Part shown: piece after piece, positions 57,627-64,000 of the stretch
How the letters are laid out: every line of letters begins with the position of its first letter
Numbering within the stretch: position 1 is the stretch's first letter
NCBI GenBank assembly: GCA_947852905.1
Contig: CANTVF010000002.1
Coordinates: 326,021 to 390,020, forward strand
Direction: 5' to 3'
DNA: 64,000 nucleotides
Origin: an uncultured Tidjanibacter sp.
GTDB taxonomy: Bacteria; Bacteroidota; Bacteroidia; Bacteroidales; Rikenellaceae
Position numbers and translations under genes: made by a program
Notes under the pieces: generated by a model
Databases searched by the model: none
What the model saw: only the letters and a program-made list of their open reading frames with translations
Told to the model about the DNA's origin: nothing

Positions 57627-58892
57627 ATGTCTGGCATCACTGCAAATAAGTTCTACACCGAAACGGTACCGCAGATACTCTTTCTGTGGTCTATCATAAT
57701 AGACTCGGTGAACGGCGCATTCCAGGCATTCTTCGGCATACACCTGCCCATAGGTATCATATTCAGGGGCGCGATGCTGCTACTGTTATTCCCCAAGGGA
57801 TTTTACCTGAAAGGTAACGGATACAACAAATTTTTCCTGCTTCTGACCGGAGCGTACATACTCTGCATGCTGGCATGGCTCATGGTCGGCAACAACTTCT
57901 CCATTACCGAGGAGGCGGGTGTACTGTTCCGTTTCATATACTTCTTCGTCGTCCTCTTCTATTTCTACCATTACCGTAACGCTTTCGACAAACGCAAGAT
58001 TACGGCTTACGTGGTCATAGCCGCTACGCTGGTGGCCGTAACCAACATTTACTGTTTCGCGACAGACAACGGCATAAAATCGTACGACAACGAGTTCGGA
58101 TTCGGTGTCAAGGCATTTTTCGCCGACGGCAACTCTCTCGGCCTGTACATGGTGCTATCGCTGTGTCTGGCCATATGGAACGCATATTACAGACGCGGCA
58201 TACAATGGTGGCTGTGCGCGATAGTCATCACGGCAGGTACGCTGCTCATCGGTACACGCGCAGCGCTCATGGGCCCCATAGCGGCATGGGCAGCGATAGT
58301 GCTTTTCTGTACGTTCACACGCGACAGGCTCGTCAGAATGTCATTCCTAAAACGGTTACTCGTGGTCGCGATGACCGCCGTGACGATAATATACGCGATA
58401 ATACCGCTTCTGGAATTCCTGATGACCTTCAGCGGATTCTACATGGACAAGTTCTCCAAGGAAGCTCTCGTATCGCCGCGCGAAGCGCTGATCTCGGAAG
58501 GCATAAAAGTAATAGACCGTTACGAAGGCCACGAACTCGTGATAGGCAACGGAGTCTCCGGCGGATTGTACGCTTTGGGCGAACTTTACGATTCGGACGG
58601 CGCCGTAAAATCCATAGAGGCCGACTTCTACGATGCCATACTATCCTACGGCTGGTGGTTCGGCTCGTTGATGATACTCATCAACGTCGTACTCGCCTGC
58701 AAACTCATATTCCCGGCTTTCCGCAGGCTCAACAGCCTTACCTTTACGACGGCCATGATAGGAGCGGTATGGCTGTTCGCGGCATACATAGCGGGGCACG
58801 GATTCTTCAACACCATGCTGGCGCCGATTCTCGGTCTGACGCTCGTATTGGCAAACAACTACGGTTATGATATGCGCATCGATAAGCCGTAA
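57627..58892 (+). CDS. O-antigen polymerase/ligase-like membrane protein
   Basis: The 421-aa product has 10-12 membrane segments and the large loop expected of Wzy/WaaL-type proteins; LIGTRAALMGPIAAWAAIVLF and IGNGVSGGLYALG fit the O-antigen ligase superfamily. Polymerase and ligase cannot be told apart by sequence; the presence of a flippase suggests a polymerase. It starts 48 bp after the FrhB-like gene and overlaps the GT4 gene by 26 bp. Confidence 0.85.
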   Translation: MSGITANKFYTETVPQILFLWSIIIDSVNGAFQAFFGIHLPIGIIFRGAMLLLLFPKGFYLKGNGYNKFFLLLTGAYILCMLAWLMVGNNFSITEEAGVLFRFIYFFVVLFYFYHYRNAFDKRKITAYVVIAATLVAVTNIYCFATDNGIKSYDNEFGFGVKAFFADGNSLGLYMVLSLCLAIWNAYYRRGIQWWLCAIVITAGTLLIGTRAALMGPIAAWAAIVLFCTFTRDRLVRMSFLKRLLVVAMTAVTIIYAIIPLLEFLMTFSGFYMDKFSKEALVSPREALISEGIKVIDRYEGHELVIGNGVSGGLYALGELYDSDGAVKSIEADFYDAILSYGWWFGSLMILINVVLACKLIFPAFRRLNSLTFTTAMIGAVWLFAAYIAGHGFFNTMLAPILGLTLVLANNYGYDMRIDKP

Positions 58893-59928
58893 GGTGCTTT
58901 CCGTAGGTCCCGCCCCCGACAGTAAGGGCGGAGTGGCCACTGTACTGAAAACCTACGCCGAAAACATGGAGTGTTTCCGGCTTATAGCCACCTATCGGGA
59001 AACTTGCGTCGCCGGCAAACTTTGGCTCGCCATGACAGGTATTCTGCGCATGATCGGCCTGATGCTCTCCGGTGAAATACGAATAGTACACGTACACGCA
59101 TCATCGGAAACGTCGTTCCGACGTAAGGCGATATTCGTACGGATCGCACACGTGTTCCGCCGCAAAATCATCGTACACCTCCATGCAGGCGATTTCGCGA
59201 CGTATTTCGACCGTCATCCGCACACGGTGGCACGCACGCTGCGACGTGCCGACCTGATAATATGCGTATCCGAATACATGAGAGGCATACTTGCCGAAAG
59301 AGGGTTCCGGAACAATGTCACGGTACTCTATAACCCCGTCCGGCTACCCGAACACAACCCGTTGCAAAAGCCGGACAAACCTGACAGCCTCTCCATTCTG
59401 TTCCTCGGAGCCATAGTAGACTACAAAGGCATCTTCGATCTGACGGAACATATCGCCTCGCACAGGGACAGCTGTCCCACCGGCACGAAACTGCACATAG
59501 CCGGCGACGGAGACCGGCAACGTCTCGAACGTATCATACGCGAGGGCGATATATCCGATCTCGTCGTATACGAAGGCTGGGCGGACGACAACACCAAAGC
59601 CGCGCTGTTGGCCGATGCCGACATATATGTACAACCCTCGCGCATGGAAGCGCTGGGGATATCGATAATAGAAGCCATGGGATACGGGCTGCCGATAGTG
59701 GCTACTGCGGTAGGCGGCATTCCGGAACTGGTGACCGACGGCTATAACGGTTATCTCGTTTCCCTCGGCGACATGGCGGGACTGTCCGCATATATCCGCA
59801 GGCTCGCTGCGAATCCCGGCGAACGCAGAAGCATGGGTATGCGTTCGGCGGAAATGGCAACGCGATTCACGCCGGAAAATATAATGAAAGAGCTGGAAAA
59901 CATATATAAAGAGCTGTCGGAACGATGA
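58867..59928 (+). CDS. family 4 glycosyltransferase (GT-B)
   Basis: The 353-aa product has the N-terminal donor-fold start VLSVGPAPDSKGGVATVL, then HVHASSETSFRRK. The C-terminal GT4 motif is VQPSRMEALGISIIEAMGYGLPIVATAVGGIPELV (E at the EX7E position), ending YLVSLGDMAGL. The start overlaps the polymerase by 26 bp, which is long but leaves the Gly-rich N-terminus intact; a later start would cut it. Confidence 0.92.
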   Translation: MICASISRKVLSVGPAPDSKGGVATVLKTYAENMECFRLIATYRETCVAGKLWLAMTGILRMIGLMLSGEIRIVHVHASSETSFRRKAIFVRIAHVFRRKIIVHLHAGDFATYFDRHPHTVARTLRRADLIICVSEYMRGILAERGFRNNVTVLYNPVRLPEHNPLQKPDKPDSLSILFLGAIVDYKGIFDLTEHIASHRDSCPTGTKLHIAGDGDRQRLERIIREGDISDLVVYEGWADDNTKAALLADADIYVQPSRMEALGISIIEAMGYGLPIVATAVGGIPELVTDGYNGYLVSLGDMAGLSAYIRRLAANPGERRSMGMRSAEMATRFTPENIMKELENIYKELSER

Positions 59929-61187
59929 ACTGGAGAGTATGGATAATGTCCGCCGTGCGCAGAGGTAACCTCGCCGTGCGCTACAAACGAGCCCTCGCAT
60001 TCCAATATGCAGGAAACGAAACCTCCGTACGCCAGGAGATGGAGGATAACGCACGCAAAATATTCCTGTTCCATGTAAGCCACAATCCCGGATACCGCCG
60101 CTTTCTGGACGAAAAAGGTTTCGACTACAGCGACCCGGAACACGTGGCATGGGAAACGATCCCGATAATCACCAAACAGGACCTCATAAGACTCGACCCG
60201 GTAGTCGACAGTGAAGTGTACAACTATTCGTCGTCACGCGGATCTACACAGAAGCCTTTCCGCTATGCGGCCAGCAAGGAGAGCGCCCTGTTCATCTGGC
60301 CACACCACTGGGTCCTGCACCGCATATTCGGCGTCCGTCCCTATTCTCGCGGGTTGATGCTCATGGAATACGGCAATGACGAAAGTCTGAAAAAGAGACT
60401 GTATCACCGTCTGTCCAACTTCACTGTTTACAGCGCATTCCGCATGGACGATACGCAGATGCACAGAATGTACGAAGATATAAAGCGCCGCAAAATAAGA
60501 TTCATCTACGGTTTTTCCTCCGCCGTAAACCAGTTTCTGCGCTATCTGCGGGATAACGACCTGCACGTAGAACTTAAAGGAATAGTGACTACCAGCGACA
60601 ACAGAATCGGATCGTCTTACGAACTCGCCCGCAGATACTGCGGTTGCGAAGTATTCGACCAGTACGGCGCTCACGACGGCGATGTTTTCGCCTTCGAATG
60701 CGAAGAACATTGCGGCCTGCATATAATGCACGACGTCTGCACGATAGAGATAATAGACGGACACATAATAACCACAGCCGTACAGAACCGCGCCTACCCT
60801 TTTATTCGTTACGATGTCGGAGACATGGCGCGTGGCGAACGCCTCATAACGGAACGCTGCCGTTGCGGACGCCCCCTGTACCGACTGGAGGGACTATCGG
60901 GACGCATCACCGACTATATCGAAGACGGGAAAGGCGGCCGTGTCACCATGATGTTCGTAGGAGACCTGCTGAGTGCCGACTTCGGAGTAGACCAGTACCA
61001 GATGTACGAAAAAGACGGTGATCTGTATCTGAACGTCGTAACCCGAAATTATACCGCGGAAGAACTGACGGCCAAATATATGTCAAAAATAGAAGCTACC
61101 CTGAAACGCAAAGTGCGCATCGTATTGAACGAGCCTGTACACAAGTTGCCGAGCAATAAAGTCCCCGCCTATATAAAACTGCAATAA
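59925..61187 (+). CDS. CapK/PaaK-like adenylate-forming protein
   Basis: The 420-aa product starts MNWRVWIMSAVRRGN, overlapping the GT4 gene by 4 bp. It matches the phenylacetate-CoA ligase/CapK group: SSSRGSTQKPFRYAA replaces the usual AMP loop (SSGTTGKPF), followed by GIVTTSDNRIGSS, FDQYGAHDGDVFAFECEEHCGLH and PFIRYDVGDMA with the GRITDYI hinge. CapK-type proteins occur in capsule loci and may activate an acyl group for glycan acylation; its substrate is unknown. Confidence 0.88.
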   Translation: MNWRVWIMSAVRRGNLAVRYKRALAFQYAGNETSVRQEMEDNARKIFLFHVSHNPGYRRFLDEKGFDYSDPEHVAWETIPIITKQDLIRLDPVVDSEVYNYSSSRGSTQKPFRYAASKESALFIWPHHWVLHRIFGVRPYSRGLMLMEYGNDESLKKRLYHRLSNFTVYSAFRMDDTQMHRMYEDIKRRKIRFIYGFSSAVNQFLRYLRDNDLHVELKGIVTTSDNRIGSSYELARRYCGCEVFDQYGAHDGDVFAFECEEHCGLHIMHDVCTIEIIDGHIITTAVQNRAYPFIRYDVGDMARGERLITERCRCGRPLYRLEGLSGRITDYIEDGKGGRVTMMFVGDLLSADFGVDQYQMYEKDGDLYLNVVTRNYTAEELTAKYMSKIEATLKRKVRIVLNEPVHKLPSNKVPAYIKLQ

Positions 61188-61195
61188 ACGCATTT

Positions 61196-61894
61196 ATGGA
61201 ACAGATATTCGTCAACGGTATTGGTATATATCCGTTCGCTTCGGCGGACGAACTTCTCGACTACGCGGCCGGATGCAGAAAGATGCTCATCGCCATGAAT
61301 GCCGAGAAAATAATAAACGCCACGCCGCAGATGCGCGACCTGATAAATGCCAACATAGGGTATTGCGACGGCATAGGAGCCGTCATGGCCATGCACGAAA
61401 AGGGGGCGCCGGAAGCGGTCAAAATACCGGGATGCGAATTATGGCTCCGCATAATAGCACGCGAATACCGCGACAAAAGTTTCTATATGATCGGATCAAC
61501 GCAGGATACCATAGAAACCACCGTCGCCAGACTGAGAGAATCTTTCCCCCAAATACGCATCGTCGGATACCGTAACGGTTATCTGTCATCGCCACAGGAA
61601 CGCGAAACGCTCATCGACCACGTGGCAGCCCTCAAACCCGACTATGTATTCGTAGCCATGGGGTCTCCGAAACAGGAATTGTTGATGAACGACATGCAGG
61701 CACGACACTCGGCCGTCTACATGGGGCTCGGCGGCAGTTTCGACGTATACACCGGCAAAGTAGAACGCGCGCCGCAATGGTGGTGCGACCACGGACTCGA
61801 ATGGGCCTACAGACTGCTGAAACAACCCTCGCGACTGAAACGGCAACTCAGACTGGTACGATTCCTTTTCATGCTGAAAACCGGCAAACTGTAA
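61196..61894 (+). CDS. WecG/TagA/CpsF-family glycosyltransferase
   Basis: The 232-aa product has the family pattern AMNAEKIINATPQMRDLINANIGYCDGIGAVMA, GSTQDTIETTVARLR, DYVFVAMGSPKQELLMNDMQ and VYMGLGGSFDVYTGKVERAPQWWCDHGLEWAYRLLKQPSRLKRQ (GT26). WecG transfers ManNAcA from UDP-ManNAcA to a lipid-linked sugar, fitting wecB and wecC at the start of the operon. It is the last gene of the cluster. Confidence 0.92.
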   Translation: MEQIFVNGIGIYPFASADELLDYAAGCRKMLIAMNAEKIINATPQMRDLINANIGYCDGIGAVMAMHEKGAPEAVKIPGCELWLRIIAREYRDKSFYMIGSTQDTIETTVARLRESFPQIRIVGYRNGYLSSPQERETLIDHVAALKPDYVFVAMGSPKQELLMNDMQARHSAVYMGLGGSFDVYTGKVERAPQWWCDHGLEWAYRLLKQPSRLKRQLRLVRFLFMLKTGKL

Positions 61895-62382
61895 ACAGGC
61901 CAACGAAAAAACAATAACCGACACTGAAGAGTAGAATACCTTCTCCGAATAATAGGAACACGGGACATACCCGAACACGAACAATGGACTGAAAGCCGTA
62001 TTCGCCTACATAAGGTCAAAGGTAAGTTCACAGCGGACTCACAAGGGTACACATCATGAAACTTATCTACGAAATACATATCTCGACATTATTGAATACT
62101 TTTACTACCCAAAATATCGAACACACAATTTTTAACCTAATTCAACCACCGGTTTTGTCGAACAGGTCATGATTTGCCGAATCGATCAGCAGCACTTCTC
62201 GACAACGATATTATGCCCATGCCAATAATGATCGTGCAACTTGTGACAACGGCTATCCCGTAAGAATAACCACCGGAGCTAAAATTCTTTCCTACGAAAC
62301 AGCACTGTAAATCATTTCATCATAATGCGGATTTCAAAACGGAGAACCGACTGCGCTCCGTTCTGAAATCATTTCGATTTAT
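61895..62382. other. convergent intergenic region
   Basis: It contains the hairpin at 62331-62369. No terminator could be recognised for the wec operon, and no gene is supported. Confidence 0.45.
62331..62369 (-). terminator. hairpin downstream of small lipoprotein gene, possible terminator
   Basis: A long imperfect stem (62331-62344 with 62356-62369), 11-nt loop; no strong T run follows on either strand. Confidence 0.5.
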
Positions 62383-62811
62383 TTACTTTTCCGACTCTAT
62401 TTCTGCAAAAAAATCATCGGTGAATACAAACAGGTAATGTTGTTCATACTTTTCATCCAAAATCATTGTGTACTCATCAGCAGTAAATATACCTTTTAAT
62501 GGTAAAGTATAAAGGTATTCTATATTAGTCTTAGTATTATCTACGATGACTTTATAATATCGGAAAAAAGGCTCCAAAAACCCTTGTGTCTCATACAACT
62601 CCACATATTCTTCTCCTGGCTCTATGAGAATCGGAATAGTTTTATAGGTTTCGGGAGTAATAGCTTTATAACAGGTCATTGTTACAGGCAACTCAGTGTC
62701 ATTCTGGAAAATATACTTTGTAATACATTCGTGCGGCTCTTCCTTTTTGCAGCCGGTCAGCAACAACCCTAGAAGACAACTTGTAAAAATCAGTGAAACA
62801 AACTCTTTCAT
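62383..62811 (-). CDS. small hypothetical lipoprotein
   Basis: The 142-aa product starts MKEFVSLIFTSC (an ATG three codons upstream is also possible), with lipobox LTGC and acylated Cys21. The body (ITKYIFQNDTELPVTMTCYK) is beta-rich; no family is recognised. It is more AT-rich than most genes here, which may mean recent acquisition. A -7-like TAAATTTG is at 62908-62915 on the minus strand. Confidence 0.7.
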   Translation of the reverse strand: MKEFVSLIFTSCLLGLLLTGCKKEEPHECITKYIFQNDTELPVTMTCYKAITPETYKTIPILIEPGEEYVELYETQGFLEPFFRYYKVIVDNTKTNIEYLYTLPLKGIFTADEYTMILDEKYEQHYLFVFTDDFFAEIESEK

Positions 62812-63196
62812 ATTCGTCATGTTATTAATTACGATAATAAACCGCCCCTACTTCGTACCATAGATGCAAAAGCGTTCGCGTTCGTTTTCGTTACATCAAC
62901 CTAAAAACAAATTTAGAAATACTTCCTGTATAAAGTCGCCACAACACTTTATTTTAGTCTCGGCCTAACAGACATTTTGGGTGCCTAAATCCATATAATG
63001 CACTGGTGTTAATACATTTGCTGAGATTGTTATTGATGCGGGAAACAATGCTTTTCTATGGCTCAGCCAATGTAATCAATAATGTTCTTAGAGACTATAT
63101 TCGGAGATCAAATACAATATATATTACATTGGAAATAAAAAGGCGGCCTTAACAAGGAAAATAGTAGGCAGATTTAGTATCGAATAGACAAAAAAA
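62812..63196. other. AT-rich gene-free stretch before the repeat array
   Basis: It contains the possible promoter of the small lipoprotein gene (TAAATTTG, 62915-62908, minus). Near 63141-63175 lies a short degenerate copy of the CCTTA.CAA..AAAATAGT motif seen in the repeat array. Confidence 0.45.
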
Positions 63197-63701
63197 GTCG
63201 GTCAGGCCAGAAATGAATGACGGCTTGTTATGAAGTTGTGGTAAAGGTTAATTACCGGCGAAATGCAGTGAGCCACCAAGGTAGTATGGAAGATAATGGC
63301 AGCTTGTCTGGCTGTGTAGCATAGACAAAAAAAGAGTCCTACCTTAGCAAAAAAACAATGCTGCATAACTTGGGAAAAACAAGGGGAGTACACAAGCCTT
63401 AGCCCTAAACAAGTAAGCAGACATTTACCTGACACAAGTTGCGGTTGACAATAACAAGAAAAAATATTCAGACTTGGACAAGAAAACAAGTAGGTAGATC
63501 CTGGCAAAACAAAATTGGAGGAGCAAGCCTTAGCCCTAAACAAGGGGCAGACATTTACCTGACACAAACTGCGGTTGACAATATAAAATAAAAATATTCA
63601 GGCTTGAGCAAAAGGGGCGGACTCTGGAAAAAAGGAGAGTAGCAAGCCTTAGCAAGAAAAATAGTTGTCACATATTGGTAACCGAATAGCCTCCCAAAAA
63701 A
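63197..63701 (+). repeat. about 505-bp tandem repeat, unit 1
   Basis: The unit starting GTCGGTCAGGCCAG recurs exactly 505 bp further on (63702). Inside it, a shorter subunit beginning CAAGCCTTAG recurs at 63393, 63524 and 63643 with divergence. The unit is A-rich on the plus strand and unlike the surrounding genes in composition. Cysteine-rich open frames on the minus strand recur with the repeat and are probably artefacts. Confidence 0.85.
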
Positions 63702-64000
63702 GTCGGTCAGGCCAGAAATGAATGACGGCTTGTTATGAAGTTGTGGTAAAGGTTAATTACCGGCGAAATGCAGTGAGCCACCAAGGTAGTATGGAAGATA
63801 ATGGCAGCTTGTCTGGCTGTGTAGCATAGACAAAAAAAGAGTCCTACCTTAGCAAAAAAACAATGCTGCATAACTTGGGAAAAACAAGGGGAGTACACAA
63901 GCCTTAGCCCTAAACAAGTAAGCAGACATTTACCTGACACAAGTTGCGGTTGACAATAACAAGAAAAAATATTCAGACTTGGACAAGAAAACAAGTAGGT
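63702..64000 (+). repeat. about 505-bp tandem repeat, unit 2 (cut by window end)
   Basis: 299 bp of a second unit appear identical or nearly identical to 63197-63495 as far as I could follow by eye. The number of further units beyond the window is unknown. Confidence 0.85.

Noticed and set aside
51093..61894. Full classical enterobacterial-common-antigen cluster
   Set aside because: Only WecB, WecC and WecG homologues are present; WecA, the Fuc4NAc pathway and the polymerase set of that system are missing.
63202..63567. Cys-rich minus-strand open frame, repeated at 63707-63994
   Set aside because: It is a by-product of the tandem repeat; there is no start context, no domain, and the frame extends only as far as the repeat permits.
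63197..64000. CRISPR-like or insertion-sequence interpretation of the terminal repeats
   Set aside because: Units are about 505 bp with no short direct repeats separated by unique spacers, and no transposase or terminal inverted repeats are visible.

Overview
The window looks like chromosomal DNA of a gut-type Bacteroidales bacterium, most likely a member of the Rikenellaceae (Alistipes-like). The taxonomic call is inference. It rests on several things seen in the sequence: many lipoproteins with BACON and fimbrillin domains; the Bacteroidetes promoter pattern TTTG-N19-21-TAnnTTTG upstream of many genes; few Shine-Dalgarno sequences; an archaeal/eukaryal-type ProRS; an ATP-dependent PEPCK; and a bacterioferritin-like ferritin. 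No plasmid, phage, transposase or CRISPR array was seen.

Layout. 1-16.3 kb is a surface-lipoprotein region. It holds four paralogous BACON/beta-propeller lipoproteins (one cut by the window edge), two tandem-BACON lipoproteins and a fimbrillin-like lipoprotein. Among them sit a ferritin, an S41-type lipoprotein with an outer-membrane barrel partner, an acyl-ACP thioesterase and an MscS channel. 16.5-23.3 kb carries a HAD phosphatase, an AlkD-like repair protein, outer-membrane barrels (one FadL-like) and a strange Ser/Arg- and Trp/Tyr-rich lipoprotein. 23.7-42.5 kb is mostly housekeeping: proS, hemW, pckA, ndk, terC-like, acetyltransferase and nitroreductase genes, rdgB, uvrB, a GtrA-like gene, an MFS pump and a YhcC-like radical SAM gene. 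A tRNA-Thr(CGT) and a long gene-free stretch follow. 43.6-49.2 kb has an eIF1/SUI1-like gene overlapping a large gluzincin-type outer-membrane protein, a GT2 gene, and rpsP-rimM. 51.1-61.9 kb is a nine-gene exopolysaccharide operon (wecC, wecB, pyruvyl transferase, flippase, FrhB-like, polymerase/ligase, GT4, CapK-like, WecG-like) that predicts an N-acetylmannosaminuronate-containing glycan. The last 0.8 kb enters a noncoding array of about 505-bp tandem repeats.

Most interesting signal. Two paralogous operons, about 6.5-9.7 kb and 13.3-16.4 kb (continuing to 11.5 kb), each begin with a lipoprotein gene whose signal-peptide coding region contains a run of exactly nine G on the coding strand. 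In both, the upstream ATG is out of frame with the mature protein at 9 G. In both, 8 (or 11) G would restore a canonical lipoprotein signal peptide. The promoters, at matched spacing, are duplicated too. This is the structure expected of a paired slipped-strand phase-variation switch controlling surface lipoproteins. A homopolymer count error in the assembly is the main alternative.

Other points: two diverged, oppositely oriented copies of a roughly 163-bp hairpin-bearing element lie in convergent intergenic regions (25.3 and 39.0 kb), and one gene appears to fuse an HExxH metalloprotease, a propeller and an outer-membrane barrel.
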